Assembly: GCA_903868035.1 (NCBI GenBank)
Contig: CAIPTQ010000187.1
Span: 1-28,140 of the forward strand
DNA from: an uncultured Phycisphaerales bacterium
Lineage (GTDB): Bacteria > Planctomycetota > Phycisphaerae > WQYP01
Length of the DNA: 28,140 nucleotides
Direction: 5' to 3'
The position numbers were made by a program, and so were the translations under genes. The notes beneath the pieces were generated by a model, which made no database searches, had not been told where the DNA came from, and worked only from the letters and a program-made list of their open reading frames with translations. Below are positions 1 to 7,670 of this stretch, piece by piece (position 1 is the first letter of the stretch; each line of letters begins with the position of its first letter).

Positions 1-301
1 CGGCGGTTTCAAATATTTGCAGCAGCTTCTTGGGGGCGAGCTTCTGGTCCAGCAGCGTGACGGCGCAGTCCTGGGCCATTTTGACGTTGTTCACCAGGGA
101 ATAAAAAATGACGTCGTCGGCCAGTTTCACGCGTTCGGCATCCGAAAGCGGCGCCGCGGGCGCGGTTTCAGGCGCGGCCGCCGGGGCGGCAGCGTCCCCC
201 GCCGGCCCAGTCGTCTGCGCAAGGGAGGCGCTCCCCCACAAGCCCACCGTAGCCACCGCAGCGGAGAGAAACAGACTCGACCAGATTGACCGCTGGAGCA
301 T
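1..301 (-). CDS. Secreted protein of unknown function, N-terminal part (runs off the window edge)
   Basis: Reading leftward from an ATG at 301, about 100 codons stay open to the window edge. The product starts with a signal peptide: a short basic start (LQRS), a hydrophobic core and a Ser-Leu-Ala-Gln cleavage-like site near residue 29. An Ala/Pro/Thr-rich linker (about residues 30-50) follows, then a helical segment containing LADDVIFYSLVNN. A GGAGG ribosome binding site lies 4 bases before the ATG, and a near-perfect promoter sits about 110 bases upstream. The mature part seen is too short for a family call. It is divergent from the DUF4175-like operon. It is clearly a gene, but its function is unknown; a secreted helical or TPR-like protein is possible. 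Confidence 0.75.
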   Translation of the reverse strand, partial: MLQRSIWSSLFLSAAVATVGLWGSASLAQTTGPAGDAAAPAAAPETAPAAPLSDAERVKLADDVIFYSLVNNVKMAQDCAVTLLDQKLAPKKLLQIFETA

Positions 302-415
302 AACGCCTCCGAAAGTTTTCGCTGCCAGAAAGAAGGGACACCATCGCAGTGACAGCTTGCGGGTGGGAATCGGGGACTCCCGCCGCAACCTTGAACCACA
401 CCACCAGAGGGGCCG

Positions 416-443
416 ATTATAAATGGGTGGGCAGTAGTGTCAA
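416..443 (-). promoter_or_regulatory. Sigma70-type promoter for the leftward secreted-protein gene
   Basis: On the minus strand TTGACA (443-438) and TATAAT (421-416) are both exact consensus hexamers with a 16-base spacer. The predicted start is near 409, which leaves an untranslated leader of about 108 bases before the ATG at 301. This is the best promoter match in the window. Confidence 0.7.
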
Positions 444-468
444 AGGGTTGCGGCAGATTGTTTCATTC

Positions 469-536
469 GGCCAACGGAACCCGCAACGTCAGCGCGGGAG
501 GGACAGCCCTCGCTGACGCTACGGGTTCCGTTGGCC
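469..536. repeat. 68-bp REP-like imperfect palindrome
   Basis: Arms GGCCAACGGAACCCG (469-483) and CGGGTTCCGTTGGCC (522-536) are perfect 15-bp inverted repeats. Inside them CGTCAGCG (left) pairs with CGCTGACG (right), giving a long cruciform with a short GGGAGGGACAG-like centre. It lies between two divergent genes, outside both promoters, and has no U-tract. It resembles the REP-type palindromes that I recall as common between planctomycete genes. That genome-wide status is inferred and was not checked. Confidence 0.65.
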
Positions 537-668
537 AGCCAGGGCAAATTCGCAGGTGTGATATGCGGCCTTGGCCGGCAACTAATATATTGATACCCGC
601 AATACGCTCGTTTACCGTAATAAAGTCGATACAATACGGACTGCATCCTGCGGGATGAAGGTGACTTG

Positions 669-3600
669 ATGACGGTCATGCAAGAAACCCCCAAATCGAC
701 GCATCTGGGCGTCTCCGAGCGCCTGGCCGAGCCGCTGCGCATTGTGGCCGGCCGCGCTCGCATGCTGGCCTGGTTGCATGCCCTGTTTCAACTGGCGGCC
801 TTGTGCGCGACGGTGTGGCTGGTCGTGGTGCTGGTGCTGGGGTCGAACCTGCGGGTGCCGGTGTGGGCCAGCGTGCCCCTGACGCTGGCGGGCTGGGCGG
901 TGGTGCTGGTGGGGGGATTCCGGATTTTGCGCCGGCTTTTCCGGCGGCGCGGGGATCTGGCGACGGCGGCACTGCTGGCCGATGCGGCGCTGCCCGACAG
1001 CCAGGAGCGCATCTCCTCGGCGATGGAGTTGAGCCAGGAGACCAATCCGGCATTCCGCGGCTCGCCGGAGCTGGTGGCGGTGCTGCTGCGCCAGGCCGAG
1101 CACCATGCCGACACGATGGATCCGGGGCAGGTGATCTCCGGGCGCGAGGTGATGCGGTGGTTGTCGGCGGCGGGGACGGTGGCGCTGGTGTGGCTGGTCC
1201 TGCTGGTGGTCTTCACGCCGAATATGTTGCTGGGGATGCAACGGATGTTTGCCCCCTGGAACGCGGCGGCGGCGCTGCCGGGGCCGGTGGTGCAAGTCAA
1301 CCCGGGGGACATCGTGCTGGCGCAGGGCGCCAAGCTGGACATCACGGCGGAAGTCAAACCGCCGGAGGGTCTGTCGCTGGACACCGGCACACTGGCCGTG
1401 GCCAGCGCCTCGATCGTGCAGTATTTCAATGCCGGAGGCGGCGCGCCGGTGGTGACGACCATGGAGCCGACCGGCCGGCGGACCTTCCGGCTGAGCTTCC
1501 AGAACGTGCAGCAAGCGTTCACGTACAAGGTCATCGCCGACGGCGGCAAGGAAATCGGGCGCGGGGAATCGCCGACCTACACCGTCACGGTGCAATCGCG
1601 CCCGGCCGTGGCGGATGTCGAAGCGCTGTACACCTATCCCAAATACACGGGCCTCAATCCGCGCACGGAACACTCCCGCGAGGGCGCGCTGGAGGCGCTC
1701 ATCGGCACCAAGGCGCGCCTGACCATCCATGCGACCGAGCCGGTGAAGACGGCGCAGCTTTTAATCGGCGATGACGGGACGGAGGCGATCACCACGCTGG
1801 ATTTGACGCTGGCACCGGCGGCGGCGGCGGGCGGGGCCGCGGAAGCCGCCAGCAGCCGCGAGACGCTGTATGCCGGCGAGTTCATCATCGAACGCACGAC
1901 CCAGTATCACATCAAGCTGGTGAAGGAGGACGGGCGGGACAATCCCGACGGCCAGGCGCGGACGATCCGCGCCAAGCCGGACCAGCCACCGGTCATCGGC
2001 ATCACGCAGCCGGACCCGCGGGCCGGAGCCCAGAACGTGCGGCCCGATGACACGGTACTGATGAAATTCCTGGCGACCGATGACTTCGGCGTCAGCAAGG
2101 TTGAGGCGCTCATCCAGGTGGACCAGCGGCCGGAAATGACATTTTCCGTGCCGCTAGCGGCGGGCGAAACGCGCATTGCCGGCGAATGGAACTTGCGCCT
2201 GGCGGACGCGCTCAAGGCGGGTTTATTCGGCGCCAGCGCCGCGGAACCCAAACAGATCACCCTCCAATTCCGCGCCACCGACAATCGCGAACCGGAGCCG
2301 CAAACCGCGCTCTCCCGGCAAATTACGTTCACCCTGGACAAGGCCGCCGCGCCCCTGGCCCAGCGCCTGGACGCGCAGGCCGCCAAGGACATGGCCACGG
2401 CACTCGCGCAGGCGACCGCCAAGCTCAAAAGCGCCCAGGCCAAGCTGGAGGAACTCAAAAAGAGCGACCTGAACGCCACCCTGTCCAACCCGGACCGCCA
2501 GAAGGTGTCCGACACGCGCACGGACCTCGGTGACGCCGGCCAACTGCTGCGGCAGGCGGCGACCCAGGCGGATGACACGCGGCTATCGAACCTCGCCCAG
2601 CAGTACCGCGATGTGGCCGACCGCCCGGTGAAGCGGGCCGAGGAGGATGTGATCAAGGCGGGTCTGGCGTCGGACCAGGCGCAGGCGCGGCGGGACAGCC
2701 AGGCCAATGCCGCCCGCAACATCCAGGAAGCCCTGGACAAACTGCAGCAGTTGTCCGAGGCGCTGAAGGTGACGGCCCAGGATCAGCCGCTGGCGCAGTC
2801 GCTGGAACGTTTGGCGCAGGATCAGAAGAAGCTGGCCGAGGCGCTGGCGGCCAATCCCAAGGATCCCAAACTGCTCGAGCAGCAGAAGCAGCTTCAGGCG
2901 CAGTTGGACAAGCTGATCAAGGACAACCCGCAGTTGCAGAAACCCGCCGCCGACGCCAACCAGTCGCGCGTCGAGGACCTGGTCCGCAAAGTCCAGCAGC
3001 TTGAGCAGGCCCAGCAGCCGATCAACGACCAGCTCAATAACCTCGGGAACGCCGACACGACCGAGAAGGCGGCGGAACTGTCCCAAAAGCAGGCACAACT
3101 CAACAAGGACATCAATACCTTGTCCCAGCAGCAGGCCAGCACGCTGCAGTTGGCCGGGGCCAAAGGCCCGGAACCCGCCAAGCTCGATCCGATCGTAAAA
3201 GAACTGCAGGACGCCAAGTTCGCCGCCGCCGGCCGCGATCAACAGGCCGCCGCCACCACGCTCGACCAGGCCGCCAGCAAGCTCGATGCCGAACAGAAGA
3301 AGACCGACGCCACCGCCGGCACCCGCCAGAACATTCTGCGGCAAGCCAACCTGGATGCGCAGACCGGCTCGGCCTTGCAAACGCAGGCGCAGGATTTGGT
3401 CGACGCGCTCAAAAAAGCCAAAACCGACGGCCAATCCACCAGCAAGCCGAGCGATCCGGTCAATCAGCAGGCGGCGAAGCTCGCCGACCAGATCAAGCAG
3501 GCCGCCCAGCAGATGGCCCAGCACCTGCCCCCCAACAGCCCCGCGCTGACCGCCGCACAAAACGCCGGCAAGACCGCGGACCTCGCCAAAGCCTCCGCCC

Positions 3601-5180
3601 AGCAGGGCCAGGCCGACAAGGCCCAGCAACAGCTTGTCGATGCCTCCAACCGGATCGCCCAGGCCGCGCAACTCGAGCAGGCGGCCCTGAACAACGGCGC
3701 CATGCAACCCCCCGCCGCCGATGCCTCCGGCAAGGCCGCCGACCAGGTGCGGGCGCTGGCCCAAAGACAAAAGGAACTTGCCGATCAGGCCCTGGCTCTG
3801 GCCAAAGCGCAGGAGGCCGCCGCCGCCGCCAAGGCCAACGCCGCCAGCACGGCCGACCGGCAGCGCGAACTCGCCAGCCGCATCGATGACGCCGCCCGCG
3901 ACGCCCAGGACGTGCAGCAGAAAACCAAGGGGGCGGCGCCGGAGCAGTCGGACAAGGCGGGACAGGCGGCCCAGCAGCTCCAGCAGGCCGCCGAGGCGCA
4001 GCGCCAGGCCGAGCAGGCCATGCGGGGCTTGAATCCCAATGATGCCGCCGCCCAGCAGGGGCAGTCGGCCGACAAACTGGCGGCGGCGGAAGAGGCGTTG
4101 ACGGGTCAGCCGCGGGCGCGCGATAACGGCCAGCCCAAGCCGCCGCAGAATGCGGTGGCCGGCGGCACGCAGCCGGCGAACCCGCCGGGCAATGCCGGAC
4201 CCAATGGCGGACAACCCGGCAACGGCGCGCCCACCGGCGGATCGGCGGCCCAGTCCGTGCAGGCGGCACGCGCCTCGCAATCGCAGGCCATCGGAGGCCA
4301 ACCCGCTGCGGCCCAGCAGGCCGCCGAGCAACTCGCAGAGGCGTCCCGGCAGCTCATGAACAATAAGAATGGCCAGCCTGGAGCGCAACCGGGCGCCCAA
4401 CCCGGAGGACAACCGCAAAACGCCAACGGGCAACCGGGTGCTCAACCGGGCGGTCAACCCGGAGCACAGCCCGGTGAGCAACCGGGGATGGCGGGACAAC
4501 CAGGCGCACAACCTGGTGGGCAACCCGGCGCGCAGCCCGGCGGTCAGCCGGGAATGGCAGGTCAACCTGGACCAAACGGCCAGCCCGGAGGGCAACCGGG
4601 CGCTCAACCCGGCGGACAACCCGGCGGTCAGCCCGGCGCGCAACCGGGTATGGCAGGCCAACCTGGGCCAAACGGCCAACCCGGAGGACAACCCGGCGCT
4701 CAACCCGGCGGACAACCCGGCGGTCAGCCCGGCGCGCAACCGGGTATGGCAGGCCAACCTGGACCAAATGGCCAGCCCGGTGGACAACCCGGCGGTCAGC
4801 CGGGAATGGCAGGCCAACCAGGACCCAATGGCATGCCCGGTGGACAACCAAACGGTCCGCCAGGAATGGCCGGACCGCCCGGAGGTCAACCCGGCGGTGG
4901 ACCTGCCGATGCCCAATCCGGACCACCCGGAACGCCCGGTGGCGGCGGTTCGGGTATCAAAGTCACCTTGAACGGCCGTGAATACGTCGTTCCCAAGGAA
5001 GTCCAGGAAGTCGGCGTCGCACCCTCCGACTGGATCAAGCTCCCGCCGGAAATGCAGGATCAACTCCTGCACTCGGCACAGCAACCCGGACCTCCGGGCT
5101 ATCGCGATATGATCAAAAACTATTATTCGCGCATCGCCCGGATGCAGTCCCAAAGCGGCACGCAGGGGGGTGCGCCGTGA
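669..5180 (+). CDS. Giant membrane-anchored coiled-coil protein, DUF4175-like
   Basis: A 1503-residue protein. Two membrane helices (about 36-58 and 65-86) and a third (about 163-188) anchor it. A beta-rich, probably extracytoplasmic region (about 190-550) follows, then a very long Ala/Gln/Lys-rich coiled coil (about 556-1150), a low-complexity Gln-Pro-Gly region (about 1235-1425) and a conserved-looking C-terminal tail. The tail has the pattern W-x-KLPPE-x-QD, PGYRDMI and NYYSRIA that I associate with DUF4175-type proteins of aerotolerance-like operons. The start is the ATG at 669, with GAAGGTG five bases upstream; a TTG at 666 directly before it is less likely. A weak TACAAT box lies at 630-635 and a small CATCC/GGATG hairpin at 644-657. 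The stop overlaps the next gene by 4 bases. The biochemical role is unknown; an envelope scaffold is plausible. Confidence 0.8.
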   Translation: MTVMQETPKSTHLGVSERLAEPLRIVAGRARMLAWLHALFQLAALCATVWLVVVLVLGSNLRVPVWASVPLTLAGWAVVLVGGFRILRRLFRRRGDLATAALLADAALPDSQERISSAMELSQETNPAFRGSPELVAVLLRQAEHHADTMDPGQVISGREVMRWLSAAGTVALVWLVLLVVFTPNMLLGMQRMFAPWNAAAALPGPVVQVNPGDIVLAQGAKLDITAEVKPPEGLSLDTGTLAVASASIVQYFNAGGGAPVVTTMEPTGRRTFRLSFQNVQQAFTYKVIADGGKEIGRGESPTYTVTVQSRPAVADVEALYTYPKYTGLNPRTEHSREGALEALIGTKARLTIHATEPVKTAQLLIGDDGTEAITTLDLTLAPAAAAGGAAEAASSRETLYAGEFIIERTTQYHIKLVKEDGRDNPDGQARTIRAKPDQPPVIGITQPDPRAGAQNVRPDDTVLMKFLATDDFGVSKVEALIQVDQRPEMTFSVPLAAGETRIAGEWNLRLADALKAGLFGASAAEPKQITLQFRATDNREPEPQTALSRQITFTLDKAAAPLAQRLDAQAAKDMATALAQATAKLKSAQAKLEELKKSDLNATLSNPDRQKVSDTRTDLGDAGQLLRQAATQADDTRLSNLAQQYRDVADRPVKRAEEDVIKAGLASDQAQARRDSQANAARNIQEALDKLQQLSEALKVTAQDQPLAQSLERLAQDQKKLAEALAANPKDPKLLEQQKQLQAQLDKLIKDNPQLQKPAADANQSRVEDLVRKVQQLEQAQQPINDQLNNLGNADTTEKAAELSQKQAQLNKDINTLSQQQASTLQLAGAKGPEPAKLDPIVKELQDAKFAAAGRDQQAAATTLDQAASKLDAEQKKTDATAGTRQNILRQANLDAQTGSALQTQAQDLVDALKKAKTDGQSTSKPSDPVNQQAAKLADQIKQAAQQMAQHLPPNSPALTAAQNAGKTADLAKASAQQGQADKAQQQLVDASNRIAQAAQLEQAALNNGAMQPPAADASGKAADQVRALAQRQKELADQALALAKAQEAAAAAKANAASTADRQRELASRIDDAARDAQDVQQKTKGAAPEQSDKAGQAAQQLQQAAEAQRQAEQAMRGLNPNDAAAQQGQSADKLAAAEEALTGQPRARDNGQPKPPQNAVAGGTQPANPPGNAGPNGGQPGNGAPTGGSAAQSVQAARASQSQAIGGQPAAAQQAAEQLAEASRQLMNNKNGQPGAQPGAQPGGQPQNANGQPGAQPGGQPGAQPGEQPGMAGQPGAQPGGQPGAQPGGQPGMAGQPGPNGQPGGQPGAQPGGQPGGQPGAQPGMAGQPGPNGQPGGQPGAQPGGQPGGQPGAQPGMAGQPGPNGQPGGQPGGQPGMAGQPGPNGMPGGQPNGPPGMAGPPGGQPGGGPADAQSGPPGTPGGGGSGIKVTLNGREYVVPKEVQEVGVAPSDWIKLPPEMQDQLLHSAQQPGPPGYRDMIKNYYSRIARMQSQSGTQGGAP
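4554..4745 (+). repeat. Two in-frame 96-bp tandem repeats in the Gln-Pro-Gly region
   Basis: Units start at 4554 and 4650, each beginning ATGGCAGG, and are nearly identical over 96 bp (32 residues, starting MAGQPGPNGQPGG). Shortened copies start at 4746 and 4806. The unit length is a multiple of three, so copy-number change would alter protein length without frameshift. The wider QPG-rich tract covers roughly 4370-4940. Confidence 0.85.
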
Positions 5181-6220
5181 ACAAGCGCCCCTGGCATGCC
5201 GGCATGGTGCTGCTTGCGGCCGCAACGCTCGGTGCGGTCCCCGTGCCCGCGGCCCGCGCCGAGGATGAGCCCATTCCCCGGGAAGTCGAATTTGCCGTCG
5301 ATCGCGGGCTCGAATGGCTCGCCAAAGCCCAGCAGCCCGACGGCCGCTGGAACATCGCGACCAGCGCCACCGCCGCCGCCACCGGCCTGTCCACCATGGC
5401 CTTCATGGCGCGCGGCCACGTACCCGGCCAGGGCCCCTACGGCGACACCATCAGCCGCGGCGTGGATGCGATCCTCTCGCTGCAGGCCAAGGACGGCGCC
5501 ATCGGCCAGCCGAATACTAGCATCATGTATGAGCACGGCATCTGCACGGTGGCGCTGTGCGAAGCCTACGGCATGCTCGACGAGCGCCGGCAGGCCCTGG
5601 TCCAAAGCGCCATCTCCCGGGCCGTCCGCGTCATCCTCGAGGCCCAGCTCGTTCCCAAATCCGCCAACGACAAGGGCGGCTGGCGCTATACCCCTAAGGC
5701 CTCCGATTCTGATATCTCCGTCTCCGGCTGGCAGCTCATGGCCCTCCGCGGCGCCTCCAATGCCGGGGCCAACATCCCCGAAAAAGCCCTCAACGACGGC
5801 ATCGCCTACATCAAAAACCGCGCCGTCTCCCCCCTCAATGGCGGCGGGTTCAGTTATGTTGGCAACACCGGCGCCAACGCCGCCCGCACCGGCACCGGCG
5901 TGCTGGCCCTCTCCCTGATGGGCCATGCCACCGATGACGAGGTCAAGGCCGGCGGCGACTATCTGCTGCGCACGGTCCACCGGCCAATCACCGGCGACAG
6001 CTATTACTATTACACAGTCTACTACTGCTCCCAGGCCGCCTGGCAACTGGGCGGCAAATATTGGACCATCCTCAACCGGGATATCTCCGCGGACATCCGC
6101 GCCCGGCAGAAGGCCGACGGCTCCTGGAGCGGCGGCGAGAGCAGCGAACCCTACTGCACCGCCATGGCCATCCTCGCCCTCACCGTCCCCTACCGTTATC
6201 TTCCCATCTACCAGCGCTGA
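5177..6220 (+). CDS. Secreted prenyltransferase/squalene-oxidase repeat (alpha-toroid) protein
   Basis: A 347-residue protein with an N-terminal signal peptide (basic MNKRPWH, hydrophobic stretch, cleavage near Ala-Arg-Ala at residues 25-27). The mature part has repeated alpha-toroid signatures: VDRGLEWLAKAQQPDGRW near residues 42-59, VDAILSLQAKDGAIG near 95-109, and a late KADGSWSG. These resemble the QW-type repeats of squalene cyclase and prenyltransferase toroids. I see no DxDD or zinc-ligand set, so a substrate-binding or structural role is more likely than cyclase activity. The GTG start overlaps the previous stop (GTGA), with a G-rich ribosome binding site (CAGGGGGG) just upstream, so the two are translationally coupled. 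Such toroids often accompany DUF58 and DUF4175-like genes in planctomycetes. Confidence 0.8.
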   Translation: MNKRPWHAGMVLLAAATLGAVPVPAARAEDEPIPREVEFAVDRGLEWLAKAQQPDGRWNIATSATAAATGLSTMAFMARGHVPGQGPYGDTISRGVDAILSLQAKDGAIGQPNTSIMYEHGICTVALCEAYGMLDERRQALVQSAISRAVRVILEAQLVPKSANDKGGWRYTPKASDSDISVSGWQLMALRGASNAGANIPEKALNDGIAYIKNRAVSPLNGGGFSYVGNTGANAARTGTGVLALSLMGHATDDEVKAGGDYLLRTVHRPITGDSYYYYTVYYCSQAAWQLGGKYWTILNRDISADIRARQKADGSWSGGESSEPYCTAMAILALTVPYRYLPIYQR

Positions 6221-6272
6221 CCCGGCCCCCCACCCCCGCGCGTGCCGCGGAAGAAAGGCTCCGTTCCCTGCC

Positions 6273-7202
6273 ATGCCTGACGCCTTGTTCGATCCCTCCT
6301 TCCTCAAAAAGCTCGAGATGCTCACCCTCGTGGCCCGCCAGCTCTTCCGCGGCGACACCCGCGGCGAGCGCCGCTCCACCGTCCATGGGGCCTCCGTCGA
6401 ATTCTCCGATTTCCGCCCCTATGTCCAGGGCGACGACTTCCGCCGCATCGACTGGAACGCCTACGCCAAGTTTGAGTCGCTGATGCTCCGCCTCTTCGTC
6501 GAGGAGCAGGAACTGGCGGTGCATATCCTGCTGGACTGCTCCGAATCGATGAACTATGGCGGCGGCGGGGGCGCGGGGGGCGGAGGGGGGGGGGCCAACA
6601 AGTTTGATTACGCCCGCCGCCTGGCCGCCGCCCTGGCCTACATCGCCCTGGCCAACACCGACAAGGTCACCTTCACCACCCTGGCCATCGACACCGAAAA
6701 CGACACCTATCTGGGGGCTTCCTCGGGCACGATGCGCGGCAAGCCGGGCATCCTCCGCCTCATGGAACACCTCAAAACCCTCAAAACCGCCGGCGCGACC
6801 GACCTCAACGCCTCGCTGTCGCGCTTCGCCCTCCGCACCACCCGCGCGGGCCTGGTCGTCATCATCTCGGACCTGCTCGCGGAAAACGGCTTCGAGGAGG
6901 GCGTCAAGCGCCTCCGCTACGGCAAGCATGATGTCGTCCTGGCCCAGACCCTCGCCCCCGAGGAGCTCAACCCCGAACTGCTGGGGGATGTCCGGCTGGT
7001 GGATATGGAGACCAAGGCGGGCGTGGATGTCTCGGCCAACCGCCAGGTGATGCAGGCGTACGCCCGGCGCCTGGGCGCGTTCCTGGGCGAAATCCAGGCC
7101 TTCGCCCACAAGTCCGGCTGCTCCTATGTGCTGGCCAACACGGCCCGCAGTTTTGAGGATCTGGTGCTCCGGCAATTCCGCGCTTTGGGCCTGGCGCGAT
7201 AA
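6273..7202 (+). CDS. DUF58 (vWA-like) domain protein
   Basis: A 309-residue protein. The DUF58 signature is clear: GASVEFSDFRPYVQGDD followed by FRRIDWNAYAK (about residues 46-73). A vWA strand with the MIDAS-like motif DCSES (Asp88, Ser90, Ser92) comes next. Just after it a Gly-rich insertion (about residues 95-108) is encoded partly by ten consecutive Gs (6585-6594). A second acidic strand, VVIISDLLAENG, and a C-terminal helical part complete the fold. The start is the ATG at 6273, 52 bases after the upstream stop; a purine stretch (6250-6258) is a distant ribosome binding site. It is the third gene of the operon. DUF58 proteins usually partner with a MoxR ATPase, which is not in the window, and act in envelope stress or metalloprotein maturation. 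Confidence 0.9.
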   Translation: MPDALFDPSFLKKLEMLTLVARQLFRGDTRGERRSTVHGASVEFSDFRPYVQGDDFRRIDWNAYAKFESLMLRLFVEEQELAVHILLDCSESMNYGGGGGAGGGGGGANKFDYARRLAAALAYIALANTDKVTFTTLAIDTENDTYLGASSGTMRGKPGILRLMEHLKTLKTAGATDLNASLSRFALRTTRAGLVVIISDLLAENGFEEGVKRLRYGKHDVVLAQTLAPEELNPELLGDVRLVDMETKAGVDVSANRQVMQAYARRLGAFLGEIQAFAHKSGCSYVLANTARSFEDLVLRQFRALGLAR

Positions 7203-7203
7203 C

Positions 7204-7220
7204 GCGGGCGTCCCGCCCGC
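7204..7220. other. GC hairpin after the DUF58 stop codon
   Basis: GCGGGCG-TCC-CGCCCGC is a perfect 7-bp stem with a 3-base loop directly after the TAA at 7200-7202. It has no U-tract, so it may stabilise the operon 3' end rather than terminate it. The rest of 7221-7330 holds nothing I can support. Confidence 0.4.
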
Positions 7221-7331
7221 CGGCGGCAGCGGGATCGCTCGCGTGTGTTCCCGCGCGGCAGGAAGCGCCTGCTGGGCGGCCGGGTCGGACCGCCGGCGCG
7301 GACACAACCGGATCATCGAAGAGCGCAATAA

Positions 7332-7352
7332 AAAAAATCTTCGCGATTTTTT
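7332..7352 (+). terminator. A/T-stem terminator-like hairpin
   Basis: AAAAAATC-TTCGC-GATTTTTT forms an 8-bp, A/T-dominated stem ending in a T-run, about 130 bases after the DUF58 gene. It may end the upstream operon, or be an A/T-rich element of the promoter that starts 3 bases later. The low GC of the stem makes termination uncertain. Confidence 0.35.
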
Positions 7353-7354
7353 CA

Positions 7355-7383
7355 TTGACCAAACATCTTCCCGGCTTCACAAT
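7355..7383 (+). promoter_or_regulatory. Promoter of the lysine-rich micropeptide unit
   Basis: TTGACC (7355-7360) and CACAAT (7378-7383) are separated by 17 bases. The -35 box matches consensus at 5 of 6 positions and the -10 box at 4 of 6. The expected start is near 7390, giving a leader of about 128 bases before the ATG at 7519. The leader contains a small GACCC/GGGTC hairpin near 7450-7470. Confidence 0.5.
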
Positions 7384-7518
7384 GTATCGATAAGAATTTG
7401 CATGACACGCATATCCGGGCGCAATCCCGCCCCGCCGCAACGCCAACACAATGACCCGCTTACATGGGTCGATGACATTTCCCGTTCTTGCAGGATCCAC
7501 TGAAAGGAGGTTATCGCT

Positions 7519-7572
7519 ATGGCAAAGAAGAAAGCCGCCAAGAAGGCCGTCAAGAAATCCAAGAAGAAATGA
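7519..7572 (+). CDS. 17-residue lysine/alanine-rich micropeptide
   Basis: The peptide reads MAKKKAAKKAVKKSKKK, with ten lysines in seventeen residues. It is too short for usual gene callers, but the signals are strong: an exact AAAGGAGG ribosome binding site (7503-7510) eight bases before the ATG, a promoter at 7355-7383 and a factor-independent terminator 28 bases after the stop. The composition resembles the tails of histone H1-like or Hc1-like DNA-binding proteins, so binding to DNA, RNA or another polyanion is a reasonable inference, though not shown. A lysine attenuator leader peptide is unlikely, because no co-directional biosynthetic gene follows; the next gene is convergent. The transcript could also be a small RNA that carries a peptide. 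Confidence 0.65.
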   Translation: MAKKKAAKKAVKKSKKK

Positions 7573-7600
7573 CCCGTTGCGCTTTCCCTGGAAAGCCCAT

Positions 7601-7629
7601 ACCCGCGGCACGAAAACCCGCGGGTTTTT
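7601..7629 (+). terminator. Factor-independent terminator after the micropeptide
   Basis: ACCCGCGG (7601-7608) pairs with CCGCGGGT (7618-7625), followed directly by a T-run to 7629. The same place contains the perfect 16-bp palindrome AAAACCCGCGGGTTTT (7613-7628), so it may also stop transcripts from the convergent agmatine deiminase gene. Confidence 0.75.
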
Positions 7630-7670
7630 CTTTGCGCCCCGCCGGCGCGGCGCGTGTTTCCGCCAACCTG

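Noticed and set aside
4554..4940. Regular repeats that might suggest a CRISPR array
   Set aside because: Units are contiguous, in frame and without unique spacers; they encode Gln-Pro-Gly repeats.
2583..5225. Very long open frame on the minus strand (880 codons), rich in Leu, Gly and Arg
   Set aside because: It is the complement of the Gln/Ala/Gly-rich coiled-coil gene; high GC and biased codons keep it open, and it has no family motif or ribosome binding site.
5925..6272. Upstream extension of the DUF58 frame
   Set aside because: It overlaps the end of the toroid gene, has Pro/Ala/Arg-rich out-of-frame composition, and the conserved domain begins after the ATG at 6273.
7519..7629. Lysine-rich leader peptide plus terminator read as a transcription attenuator
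   Set aside because: No co-directional gene follows; the next gene is convergent, so there is nothing to attenuate.
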